Below, one piece after another: positions 54,582 to 63,168 of a stretch of 64,000 nt of DNA. The first letter of the stretch is position 1; every line of letters begins with the position of its first letter. The translations under genes were made by a program, and so were the position numbers. The DNA lies in NCBI GenBank assembly GCA_002706765.1, contig PAJV01000078.1:1-64000 (forward strand), in the 5' to 3' direction. Below the pieces are notes generated by a model. That model saw nothing but the letters and a program-made list of their open reading frames with translations. It was not told the origin of the DNA and did not search any database. The DNA comes from Gimesia sp. GTDB taxonomy: Bacteria > Planctomycetota > Planctomycetia > Planctomycetales > Planctomycetaceae.

Positions 54582-55880
54582 TCATCCGCGCTGTGTACAT
54601 TGAGTTGCCACCTCTTGTGGAACCCCTTTTTCGAGGGTCTCTTCCAGCGACACACTGAGCTCCTGCTGCTGCGGAACCGCGATGTCTTTACTCAGGCTGT
54701 GATTGGCCGTCAAAGTGTAGACAGTGGCGGTCAGCGTCATCACGAAAGCTGAAGTATAAAACATCGGAGTAAAACCCCAGCGGTCGATGATGCTTCCCAG
54801 AATCGGAGCAAAAATAATTGCGCCCCCATCAAAAAAGCCCAGTACGATTGTGGTTCCTGTTCCCCGGTAATGAGAGGGAAATGATTCGGTTCCCAGAGAA
54901 ACGACCGCGGGAAACAGGAGTGCGTGTCCAAAACCACACAGGATGGATGGACCAATCAACTGCCATTCCTGTGTGATGGAGGGCAGAATCGTGTGACCGA
55001 TGGCATGTCCCATCAATCCCAGGGTGATCATTTTGTTGCGGCCCACTGTCTCACCCCAGCGTCGCGTTACAATGCGGATTATGAAGGCGGAAACAGCGTA
55101 ACCGGCGAAGAAGGTGCCGATACCGCCCAGGTCTTTCTGAGAAACAAACCGCGTCAAAAAGACGCTGATGACAGTAAAGCTGAGCCCCATCATAATTGCC
55201 ACCACCACGACCTGACCTGGCCAGTAACGGAACAGCAACTGATGTGCAGCCGGGGTGACCCTGGGTCTGAGGTGGATGTCGTTGCGGGTGACATACATGA
55301 CGATCGCAAAATAACAAAGCCCCAGAAACGCGGGGATTCCGAACAGGGCATAAAACTGTGCATTGCCTGGCGCAAACGAATGGAGCATCCAGTCACTGGT
55401 TTGTGTCCCCAGAATCATGCCTACAAATCCACTGCTGCCAAGACTGCCAATCACCTCGGTTCGACGGTGGTGAGGAACTTTCTGCTGGATGTGAACCACA
55501 GAGCAGGTAAACATACCAGCGATCCCCGTGGCAAAGCACATGCGTAACGCAAATATTTCCCAGCCCAGGGATCGGCAGAGCGTCATGCCACCGGCACCCA
55601 CGACAAAGATTACCGCAGAGAGAGCCCAGAGAAGCCTCACTCCATAACGATCGATGCCCTGTCCAAGAAAGAAACGGGCAATCAGAGCAACGAAGAGGCC
55701 ACAGCTGACAATATCGCCGACCAGTTCTTCGGTTCCACCCAGATAGGTAACCAGATCTGCGAAGCGGAAAGTGATGGCGTTCGCGGTGACCAGCATGACA
55801 TTCGCCAGGTAGCACAACCAGAACAGCCGATTGTAGATAGGTTCCTCTTCGTCACCGGGGATAATAGGGGTAATTGACAT
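54582..55880 (-). CDS. Major facilitator superfamily transporter
   Basis: The 432-residue protein has 12 predicted membrane segments in two halves of six, with an N-terminal acidic stretch (MSITPIIPGDEEEP) before the first. The RYGVRLLWALSAVIFVVG loop and the RRWGETVGRNKMI loop between segments 8 and 9 fit the MFS pattern. The half-linker is basic. Substrate is unknown; efflux of a drug or metabolite is a common role. I chose ATG 55880 because it starts just before the acidic leader; an ATG at 55913 is in frame. Neither has a strong ribosome-binding site. Confidence 0.82.
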   Translation of the reverse strand: MSITPIIPGDEEEPIYNRLFWLCYLANVMLVTANAITFRFADLVTYLGGTEELVGDIVSCGLFVALIARFFLGQGIDRYGVRLLWALSAVIFVVGAGGMTLCRSLGWEIFALRMCFATGIAGMFTCSVVHIQQKVPHHRRTEVIGSLGSSGFVGMILGTQTSDWMLHSFAPGNAQFYALFGIPAFLGLCYFAIVMYVTRNDIHLRPRVTPAAHQLLFRYWPGQVVVVAIMMGLSFTVISVFLTRFVSQKDLGGIGTFFAGYAVSAFIIRIVTRRWGETVGRNKMITLGLMGHAIGHTILPSITQEWQLIGPSILCGFGHALLFPAVVSLGTESFPSHYRGTGTTIVLGFFDGGAIIFAPILGSIIDRWGFTPMFYTSAFVMTLTATVYTLTANHSLSKDIAVPQQQELSVSLEETLEKGVPQEVATQCTQRG

Positions 55881-56278
55881 TTGATTTATTTTAGTTAGGA
55901 CATATTGACGCATTCAGGCCCAGAAATCTCTGGTAACCGCCGGTTTCGACCAGCACTATTGAAAATCGAAACCCTGACCGGCGGGAACGGGCTTGCTCAT
56001 CATCTTGATATTCGTAAGTGAGGCAGCAGGCGGGTATAACGACTGGACACGAACAGACGAAATTAAGTTCGTCATCCAGTGGGAGGAGGAGCCTCTCGTA
56101 ACACAAATAGAGACTTGTGAAGAAAGTGCCCTGAACCCTTATGAATAGATTTTAGCAGAACGTCTGGAGTTCGTCTAAGGGAGAAAACCGGAAAGTTGAC
56201 AGTTCCCACAGAGAGATCAGTCCTCAACGGGCTGATATGAAGAGTATGTGAAGGCAGAAAATCCCTGTATTCAGGGAT
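55881..56278 (-). other. Intergenic region, 398 bases, upstream of the MFS gene
   Basis: It contains a stem-loop at 55937-55984 and the permease terminator at 56259-56280. Nothing else is recognised. Confidence 0.5.
55937..55984. promoter_or_regulatory. Large two-part stem-loop upstream of the MFS gene
   Basis: Outer arms CCGCCGG (55937-55943) and CCGGCGG (55978-55984) pair. Immediately inside them, TTTCGA pairs with TCGAAA, with a loop of about 16 bases. The element lies about 57-104 bases upstream of the MFS start and could be an attenuator, operator or cruciform; no T-run follows on the MFS strand, which argues against a simple terminator. Confidence 0.5.
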
Positions 56279-56280
56279 TT
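56259..56280 (-). terminator. Terminator overlapping the ABC permease stop codon
   Basis: The perfect 9-bp stem AAATCCCTG / CAGGGATTT with a TATT loop overlaps the TAA of the permease gene. Read on the minus strand it is followed by a short T-rich run. Confidence 0.65.
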
Positions 56281-57103
56281 ATCCACCGAAAGCGCTATAG
56301 CGACGGATGCCCCGCTGAAAGGCGATGCGATTTAGAGAAAACAGGACAATGATCCAGACGACCTCAATAGACAATTCGAAAATCAGTTCCTGATGGGTAT
56401 ATTTCCCCAGAATGACGGTTCCCGGGAAGTAGGCGAGGTACTTGAATGGCAGCATCTGCATCCAGCTGCTTAAGGGTTCCGGAAACAGGTCGAGGGGGAT
56501 CATATGTCCGGAGAGGAAATAGTTCAGCATCATGTAGATGAAGATCAGCGAACTGACTTCGAGGAACCAGAACGCGATCAGGCCGATCAGGGACTCGATT
56601 AAAAAACCGACGAGAAATGCCATCAACAGCGATAACACCCAGGCACCGATGGTAAAGGCATCCGGCCAGCCGGTGAAGTAATCGCGGCAGAGATAGAAGA
56701 GAAGTATGAACGGGCCGGTCGCAACCATGTAATAGACCAGTTTATGCGCCATGCGGGCCCAGAACAGATAACCCAGCATGTCGATCGGCTGAATCAGATA
56801 TTTTTTAATCGTTCCATCCCGTACATCATTAGCGATGCCATTGGCCAGTCCGGGCATGCTGGAGAACGCGCGACCGACCATGACCAGGAGGTAATAGGCG
56901 ACCATTTCCTGGTAGTTGTAGCCTTTGATGGAAGCGACGGGTTTCGTGGAATGGATGCCATAGATCGCACCCCAGAGAAAAATCTGGGTGACGATGGGGA
57001 GGAATCTGACGAATGTGGCGAAGACAAAGTCTCCTCGATAAACGAGGCGTTCCTCGACCGAGGTCTTGAGGATAATCCAGTGAGTTCGCAGGCTGGCAAT
57101 CAT
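56279..57103 (-). CDS. ABC-2 type exporter permease (DUF990-like)
   Basis: The 274-residue protein has six predicted membrane segments and the features of ABC-2 permeases in the DUF990 class: the N-terminal amphipathic helix [20 protein letters not shown], the [19 protein letters not shown] loop, and the segment [20 protein letters not shown] near the end. It is coupled to the ATPase gene, 47 bases downstream of its stop. Many such systems have two permeases; only one is present here, so it may function as a homodimer. I chose ATG 57103; a TTG at 57154 overlapping the ATPase stop (TTGA) is the alternative and would add 17 residues. Substrate is unknown. Confidence 0.85.
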   Translation of the reverse strand: MIASLRTHWIILKTSVEERLVYRGDFVFATFVRFLPIVTQIFLWGAIYGIHSTKPVASIKGYNYQEMVAYYLLVMVGRAFSSMPGLANGIANDVRDGTIKKYLIQPIDMLGYLFWARMAHKLVYYMVATGPFILLFYLCRDYFTGWPDAFTIGAWVLSLLMAFLVGFLIESLIGLIAFWFLEVSSLIFIYMMLNYFLSGHMIPLDLFPEPLSSWMQMLPFKYLAYFPGTVILGKYTHQELIFELSIEVVWIIVLFSLNRIAFQRGIRRYSAFGG

Positions 57104-57150
57104 AGGTCTGTTATCAACGGGAGAGAAATTCAGATCGGGAGAGGATGGTT

Positions 57151-58182
57151 TCAATCAGAGGCAGACTGCAGGACGTTCTGTTCGTCCTGCAGACGCCGGG
57201 CATCATTTTTCTGCTCGGTGAATACTTCTGCGATCACCTCTTCCAAAGGCCTTTCCTGCACACCCACATCCAGGATGCGATATTTGGAAAGGAGATTTGA
57301 GAGAATTTCCGGTATTTTGTTACGGGGAACTTTCAGCTTCACACGCGGTGCTTCATTCTCGATGACTTCCCCCCATTGGGAAAAGTCGCGGGGCATATCG
57401 TCACCATCAAATTGTACATCCATGATTTTATAATTACTGAATCGATCGAGGATATCACTGAGGGGGCCATCATGTTTAATCTGCCCCTGATTGATGATGA
57501 CGGCGCGTTTGCAGAGGGCCTCCACATCTTTCATGTAGTGACTGGTCAGAACAACGGTCGTTTTCTGTTCGATCTGATAGTATTTCAGGAACTCCTGCAC
57601 GCGGCGCTGCGAAACCACGTCCAGACCGATCGTGGGTTCATCCAGGAGTAATACGTCCGGTTTATGCAGCAGGGCGGCAATCAGTTCCATCCGCATCCGT
57701 TCTCCCAGCGAGAGTTCCCGTACCGGTTGTCCGATCAGGTGGCGGACTTCGAGCAGGCTGGTCAGCTCATCAATGCGGCGTTCATACTGCTGTGGATCAA
57801 TGCGGTAGATCTCTTTGTGCAGCCGAAACGATTCCTGGGCGGGCAGATCCCACCACAGCTGGTTTTTCTGTCCCATTACCAGGGAAAACCGGCGGCGATA
57901 TTCATTTTCCCGCTTCCAGGGTACATGTCCCAGCACCGTGGCTTCTCCCGCAGAGGGGAAGATCAGACCGGAAAGCAGCTTGAGGGTGGTCGTTTTCCCG
58001 GCACCATTGGGACCCAGAAAGGCGACGATTTCCCCTTGTTCAATCGTAAAACTGACATCGGATACAGCGTGAACCGTTTTATAGTCGCGCCGCCACAATC
58101 CCTTGATTGAGGCGAACACTCCCTCATTTTTCTGGTAGACTTTGTAGGTTTTTTCCAGGTTTTTGACAACAATGGCATTCAT
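57151..58182 (-). CDS. ABC transporter ATPase
   Basis: The 343-residue protein has a complete nucleotide-binding domain: Walker [15 protein letters not shown]-loop in [10 protein letters not shown], signature [11 protein letters not shown], Walker [13 protein letters not shown], and the H-loop [10 protein letters not shown]. The C-terminal part beyond about residue 245 includes [21 protein letters not shown], a regulatory region typical of DrrA-like exporter ATPases. With the following permease it forms an ABC-2 exporter. No binding protein is present, which fits export. Confidence 0.93.
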   Translation of the reverse strand: MNAIVVKNLEKTYKVYQKNEGVFASIKGLWRRDYKTVHAVSDVSFTIEQGEIVAFLGPNGAGKTTTLKLLSGLIFPSAGEATVLGHVPWKRENEYRRRFSLVMGQKNQLWWDLPAQESFRLHKEIYRIDPQQYERRIDELTSLLEVRHLIGQPVRELSLGERMRMELIAALLHKPDVLLLDEPTIGLDVVSQRRVQEFLKYYQIEQKTTVVLTSHYMKDVEALCKRAVIINQGQIKHDGPLSDILDRFSNYKIMDVQFDGDDMPRDFSQWGEVIENEAPRVKLKVPRNKIPEILSNLLSKYRILDVGVQERPLEEVIAEVFTEQKNDARRLQDEQNVLQSASD

Positions 58183-58294
58183 GACCTCATCTTACGGTAC
58201 CCGTGGTTGCTGGTCGAGCGACAAACGGGGCGATTCAGAAAAAACGCTGGCGCAAGCAGGATTTGATGGGTCAGCCAGGTTCTCAGTGGAGAGA

Positions 58295-59404
58295 TCAGGA
58301 AGCGGCGGCCAGCGCTTTGCGAATCTGACAGGCGATGAGAGGATCGCACATGGCTGCCGTCGCCAGATGGGTGGCATTGGCACCGGCGGCCAGAAACGCC
58401 TGCGCATCGTCGGCAGTACTGATTCCGCCACAGGAAACCAGATCCGGGCGAGGTCGTCCGGCGGGGAGTTCTGAGATCAGCTCTGCAAACAGACGCAACT
58501 GGTCCAGGGAAACCTGTTTTGTCGCTGCGCCACAAATCCCGCGCTGTTCTCCTGAGAAAAGAGGAGTTCCCTGCTGATTCACAACGGTTGTGGCCACACT
58601 GTTGGTCATGACAATTCCGGAAGCAAACGGCAGCACCGCCTGGAGAAATTCCCGGGCGTCCGCTCGGGCCGACAGGTGGCCGATTTTGATCAGATACGGA
58701 ATCGTACCTGTGACTGCTTTGACACGGCTGGCAACCAGGGCCGCCGCTGCAGGCTGCTGGTAGAGCTGTCCATCTCGTGTGCAGACATTCGGACAGGAAA
58801 AATTGGTTTCGATGCAGTCGGCACCACTCTCGATGGCCCACTTTGCACAGCGCGCGTAATCATCCGCCAGATCTTCAAGTGACCAGTCAGGCTGCAGGCT
58901 GCCTACGACAGAGACAGAAAGCAGCTTCTCCTCCGGCAGTTGCCTGCGGGTCTGTTCCACATCACGGCGCCAGACATCGGGATCCGCGGATGGCATTCCA
59001 AAGGAGACCGCCCAGCTGCCCTGCATTTCTGCGGACAGTGACACCTCGGATTCAGTTCCTTTCAGTGAGGAGGTCTGCACCGGTTGCAGATTGGGCAGGG
59101 GATAACAGACGCGGGAAGCGGAACGAACGGTTTTGTAGGTCAGCACATCAAAGCCCAGGCTGGCATAATACAGGACCCATTTCCCGTTTAATAAGGGACC
59201 AGCGGGAATCCCCAGGGGAGAGGGGACCGGCAGTCCGCAAAATGACCATGAGCCCGGGACAGCGGGAATTTCCTGGTGAACGGGTTCGGGGGCGTGCTCG
59301 TAATTCCACTCGTAAGTCTGTTGTGGATTATAGCGGGGAAGAACTTCTGAGCCTGGCATATCGGAACCTGAAACTGAACCACGGGTACAGGAATCTGATT
59401 TCAT
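58295..59404 (-). CDS. Dihydroorotate dehydrogenase-family protein
   Basis: The 369-residue protein has a TIM barrel of the DHODH family: FCGLPVPSPLGIPAGPLLNGKW near the start, the catalytic region NFSCPNVCTRDGQLYQQP with Cys, KIGHLSARADAREF and the FMN phosphate region SCGGISTADDAQAFLAAGA. It catalyses oxidation of dihydroorotate to orotate in pyrimidine synthesis or a related dihydropyrimidine reaction. The NFSCPN Cys as active base resembles the class 1 enzymes, which are soluble and use fumarate or NAD. The 60-residue N-terminal extension is not typical. No other pyr genes lie nearby, so the assignment to UMP synthesis is uncertain. Confidence 0.82.
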   Translation of the reverse strand: MKSDSCTRGSVSGSDMPGSEVLPRYNPQQTYEWNYEHAPEPVHQEIPAVPGSWSFCGLPVPSPLGIPAGPLLNGKWVLYYASLGFDVLTYKTVRSASRVCYPLPNLQPVQTSSLKGTESEVSLSAEMQGSWAVSFGMPSADPDVWRRDVEQTRRQLPEEKLLSVSVVGSLQPDWSLEDLADDYARCAKWAIESGADCIETNFSCPNVCTRDGQLYQQPAAAALVASRVKAVTGTIPYLIKIGHLSARADAREFLQAVLPFASGIVMTNSVATTVVNQQGTPLFSGEQRGICGAATKQVSLDQLRLFAELISELPAGRPRPDLVSCGGISTADDAQAFLAAGANATHLATAAMCDPLIACQIRKALAAAS

Positions 59405-59498
59405 TATAAGCGATCCCGCGACTCCGGTTCCAGGCAGTCATTATCGGATGAAGTGAATGTTCCGACAGTAAAATAGAGATGTCAGGCAGAGATCGAAA

Positions 59499-59534
59499 TA
59501 AAAAACTCCGGTCTCTGAAGTCAGAGACCGGAGT
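59499..59534 (-). terminator. prc intrinsic terminator
   Basis: A perfect 14-bp stem ACTCCGGTCTCTGA / TCAGAGACCGGAGT with a very short loop, followed on the minus strand by a run of T. It lies 32 bases after the prc stop codon. Confidence 0.92.
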
Positions 59535-59566
59535 CAGGGGGAATTCTGTTTAAGGTTGAAGCAGGA

Positions 59567-61627
59567 TTAACGTTGAACGGTATTCATGTTTTTGAGTACG
59601 TTCATGTAATCGACAGTGATATTCAGGATTTCGTCGTTGTAGTGATCCTTTTTGAATATCTCTTTGTCAGCTGCTTCTTTCTTTGCTTTTTCTTCTTCTT
59701 CCTTTTTCTTATCTTCTTTGTCTTTGTCAGTGGACAGTTCTTTGCGTCGAACAGTCTCATTCAAAGAAATGGTTTTCTGGTTTTTCTTCTCCAGGTATTT
59801 GTCGATCTCTGCCTGGGTTTCCTTGAACTCCTTGTCAGCGACAATCCGCTTTGCGCTGGACTGTTTCAGCTGATCCAGAATCTGGGGACTGACCAGGCCG
59901 ACAGGAGCGAACTGGGCAACCTCTGTCTGATCAAACTCCATGGCATCATCCAGGAAGGATTCGCCCAGATCCATATTGTCAATCAGTGAAGGCAGTACAA
60001 TGTCAGAGCGAACGCCCCGGTTCTGGGTACTGTCACCGTTAACGCGATAGAACTGGTTGATCGTCAGTTTCAGTGCACCCAGGTCCTGGTCTCGCAGGAA
60101 GGTGAACATTTGGTTGCTCACAGGCATGACATTCTGCACGGTGCCTTTACCGTGTGTCGTGGTGTCACCGATAATGATACCGCGTTTGTAGTCTTTAATC
60201 ACACCAGCAAAAATTTCTGAAGCGGATGCGGAGAGCCGGTTACAGACAACAACCAGCGGTCCCGTATAGACAGCACCAGGTTCGACATCGCTGTGGACTT
60301 TCCGTTCGCCGTCCATCTGTTTGACCTGCACAACCGGGCCTTCATCGACAAACAGGCCGGAGACTTCGATGGCTTCGCTGAGTGCACCACCACCGTTGAA
60401 TCGCAGGTCGACAACGACACCATCGACGCCACCCTGGTCCCGGAAGTCATTCAGTACTTTGCGAACATCACGGGCGGTACTTTTGAAGTTTTCATCACCC
60501 CGCTGAGCACCGCGGAAATCGCGGTAGAAAGAGGGGATACTGATCACGCCGATGCGACCGGTTTTGCCGGGAAGTCTTTCTCCGGTTTCAATAATCTTGC
60601 CTTTGACTTCCGAAGTGCTCAACTCGATTTTTTTCCGAGTCAGTTCGTAAGTTTCAACGGCATTGTTCTTTTCTTTCTTGACCCGCAACTGGACGATGGT
60701 GCCGCGTTTGCCGCGAATGTAGCGGACGACTTTGCTGAGTTTCATTTCCACGACATCAACAAATTCGCCATCTTCCTGAGCGACGGCGACGATTTTATCA
60801 CCGGGTTTCAGGCGTCCGTCGGCATCAGCTGCACCGCCGGGTACGATTTCGGCAACGACAGTGAAACCATCTTCAGACCGCAGGGCGGCACCGATGCCGT
60901 CCAGGCTGAGTTCCATGCTGATACGGAAGTCTTCCAGGGTCTGGGGAGACATATAGCTGGAGTGAGGGTCAAAGCAGTGAGTCAGAGAGCTCAGGTACAT
61001 TTCCAGTTTTTCAGACTTATCAGTCTGTGCCATGGTTCGCAGATTGTTGCGATAGCGTTTGTGTAACTGTTCGCGTGCTTCTTCGAGCTTGGTATCTTCG
61101 AGGATCAGATTCAGCAGATCGTATTTGACACGCTTTCTCCAGCGTTCATTCATCTCTGACTGATCTTTGGCAAAGTCCTGTTCTTTGGCATCGACGACAA
61201 TCGATTCATCAATATTAAAGTCATGATCGACATCAACCAGCTGCTGAGCATATTCCATCCGTTCCTCAAGTCGCTTCAGGTAAAGATCAAATGACTCATA
61301 AGCGAAGTTGACATCACCCACAGCCAGTTTGTCGTCCAGCTGAGTTTTGTCCTTGTCGAAACCCTCAATATCTGATTTATAAAAATACAGTTTTTGCGGA
61401 TCGAGTTGTTTGATGAAACGCTTCATCAGTTTTTGAGAAATTTCATCATTGATGGGTTTGCCACTGATATGAAAGCGGCTGACCATCGCACAGACCCGTT
61501 TGGCTGTGGTCGAATCACTGGCTGAATCAGAAACAGTAGCCTGCTGCGCAAAAATAGCGGTTCCCAACAGGAAAACCATACAAAGACTGAGAGCAGAGGC
61601 CGCTTTTGAGGGAGGATTTAACTTCAT
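59567..61627 (-). CDS. prc: Tail-specific C-terminal processing protease
   Basis: The 686-residue secreted S41 peptidase has a signal peptide (ALSLCMVFLLGTAIFAQQ), a helical N-terminal domain (about 40-220), a PDZ domain (about 240-330; IGAALRSEDGFTVVAEIVPGG), and the S41 catalytic domain. Ser sits in NRLSASASEIFAGV near residue 467, and Lys in GDTTTHGKGTVQ near 492. A C-terminal part of about 100 residues is strongly charged (EDKKKEEEEKAKKEAADKE). This is the Prc/Tsp plan, degrading or trimming periplasmic proteins by their C termini. A strong terminator follows. Confidence 0.95.
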   Translation of the reverse strand: MKLNPPSKAASALSLCMVFLLGTAIFAQQATVSDSASDSTTAKRVCAMVSRFHISGKPINDEISQKLMKRFIKQLDPQKLYFYKSDIEGFDKDKTQLDDKLAVGDVNFAYESFDLYLKRLEERMEYAQQLVDVDHDFNIDESIVVDAKEQDFAKDQSEMNERWRKRVKYDLLNLILEDTKLEEAREQLHKRYRNNLRTMAQTDKSEKLEMYLSSLTHCFDPHSSYMSPQTLEDFRISMELSLDGIGAALRSEDGFTVVAEIVPGGAADADGRLKPGDKIVAVAQEDGEFVDVVEMKLSKVVRYIRGKRGTIVQLRVKKEKNNAVETYELTRKKIELSTSEVKGKIIETGERLPGKTGRIGVISIPSFYRDFRGAQRGDENFKSTARDVRKVLNDFRDQGGVDGVVVDLRFNGGGALSEAIEVSGLFVDEGPVVQVKQMDGERKVHSDVEPGAVYTGPLVVVCNRLSASASEIFAGVIKDYKRGIIIGDTTTHGKGTVQNVMPVSNQMFTFLRDQDLGALKLTINQFYRVNGDSTQNRGVRSDIVLPSLIDNMDLGESFLDDAMEFDQTEVAQFAPVGLVSPQILDQLKQSSAKRIVADKEFKETQAEIDKYLEKKNQKTISLNETVRRKELSTDKDKEDKKKEEEEKAKKEAADKEIFKKDHYNDEILNITVDYMNVLKNMNTVQR

Positions 61628-62053
61628 AAGTTTCGTCCGTTACTTGGATTTGAAGTGATATAGAAAAACCGTTAGTGAGATCTGCAGTCGAGCAGAGCCT
61701 CACGAATGTCAGCCGTTTGATATTATAGGATCAGAGAAAACAGAACAAGGTGACATTTCCTGGACCATCTTTTTACAACTGTCTGCCAGTGATCGTTTTA
61801 AACAGAAAAATACGATGAGAAAGACAATTTCAGTCCTTTCGGGGTCCAGTAGGATTTAATACGTCGGCGGAAGGAGCAGTGTTGGTCTTTATTTACAGGA
61901 ATTCGGTAATGTGCGGATCTTGATTCCAATCCGAGCCTGGGGAATTCAGAGCCTTGCTTCCGAGGAGAAATATTATTGCCAGTAAGATGTTCGTAAGGTG
62001 AATTTATTCAAGTGCTTACGTTCCGCTGTTTGCGATTGGATAGCGGAAGCGGG
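61628..62053. other. Intergenic region, 426 bases
   Basis: It holds the probable prc promoter on the minus strand: a perfect TATAAT at 61722-61727 with a weak TTGTTC at 61743-61748, 15 bases apart. No gene, repeat or RNA was recognised otherwise. Confidence 0.4.
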
Positions 62054-62665
62054 CTATCGAGGCTGCAGCAGTCTGGTGATGGTCTGCAGGCAGGCATTCC
62101 AGTGAGTCTGAAATTCATCAGAGTCGACTTTATGGCCGGATATGAGTTGTGCCATTTGAGGCAGAGTGGCGGGGAAAAAGACCAGCGCGGTAAAGATCAG
62201 CATCAGGCAGTCAGGATCAAGCTCTTCAGAAATGGCTCCTTCAGACTGTGATAGCTTCAGGCGTTCGATGTGGTTCTGGTAGTACTCTCTGCGCCATGCT
62301 TCATCGATCAGCGGTTCTCCCTGATTCTGTTGCGCTTCGTTGAGCAGGACACGCACATAATTCTGATCACGCAGGTTTTCCTTGAAATAGAACTGCAGGA
62401 CCTCGGAGAGTTCTCGAGGAATTTTCTCAACGCTTTCGTTTCGTTCTTCGAGTTTGCTTTTCAGGGCCGCTTCGAACAGTCCCTGTTTGTCGTTGAAATA
62501 GCGGTAAATCAGGGATTTATTGAATTTCGCCTGCCTGGCGATCGCTTCGATCCGGGCTCCCTCCACACCCCGTTCAGCAAACTCTGCGATGGCAGCTTTG
62601 AGGATGGCGTCGTGTGAACTGGTTTCCTTTTTGGGGGGGATTTTCCCGACTTCAGTCGAACTCAT
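62054..62665 (-). CDS. TetR-family transcriptional regulator
   Basis: The 203-residue repressor-type protein has an N-terminal helix-turn-helix (about 20-65; AILKAAIAEFAERGVEGARIEAIARQAKFN, recognition helix SLIYRYFNDKQGLFEAAL). The C-terminal ligand-binding helical domain is divergent and carries the LREQNYVRVLLNEAQQNQGE region. I chose ATG 62665, with GGAG six bases upstream; the frame is open to 62710. A 14-bp palindrome at 62832-62845 is a plausible operator for autoregulation. The regulated gene is unknown; the nearest other gene is the DUF1559 gene divergently placed upstream. Confidence 0.88.
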   Translation of the reverse strand: MSSTEVGKIPPKKETSSHDAILKAAIAEFAERGVEGARIEAIARQAKFNKSLIYRYFNDKQGLFEAALKSKLEERNESVEKIPRELSEVLQFYFKENLRDQNYVRVLLNEAQQNQGEPLIDEAWRREYYQNHIERLKLSQSEGAISEELDPDCLMLIFTALVFFPATLPQMAQLISGHKVDSDEFQTHWNACLQTITRLLQPR

Positions 62666-63168
62666 GCTGGCTCCGTATGTGGAAAGGAATCTGAAGTATA
62701 GCTGGAGCACTTGTGGAAGGGAAGAAGGGCAATTCCGGGGGCGAGTTCCCTGTCATCGTAATGAACCAGTAATTTTTCAGATTTTTGTTGAAATCGAAAA
62801 GCGGCGGGTTTAACATCGAGATAAATAGTAACGGTAACGTTACCGGTTATCTATTCTTTTTTTCGAAGAAAAACACTGAATCCGGCTCACAATTTAAAGA
62901 GCCAGGAGGTTTTTCCTTTGAGAATAGATAATTATGAGTTGTGAAGTTTCCCTTTGCGTGATGATTTTGAAGTCGTGAATTCACCCGTTCGACAGTCTGG
63001 TTAGGGTGGAATTCTGTCTGGGTCTTCAGGATTTCAAAAAGGGATCGCTTTCGGAGTGTGTGTTCGCGTCTTTTCACTGAGTGGTCCGTTTCCAAGCGGC
63101 TTACCAGAATTCTGATATTTTCGATTAAGACCTTTCATCAATCATCTGGAAATGCGAGGAGAAGCGCT
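62666..63168. other. Intergenic region, 503 bases, between the TetR and DUF1559 genes
   Basis: The divergent control region contains the palindrome at 62832-62845. No gene is recognised. A GAGGAG site lies seven bases before the DUF1559 ATG. Confidence 0.5.
62832..62845. promoter_or_regulatory. Palindromic operator candidate
   Basis: CGGTAACGTTACCG is a perfect 14-bp palindrome flanked by further partial symmetry (TAACGG on the left and GGTTA on the right). TetR proteins bind short palindromes of this kind. It is 167 bases upstream of the TetR start and 324 bases upstream of the DUF1559 start. Confidence 0.55.
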
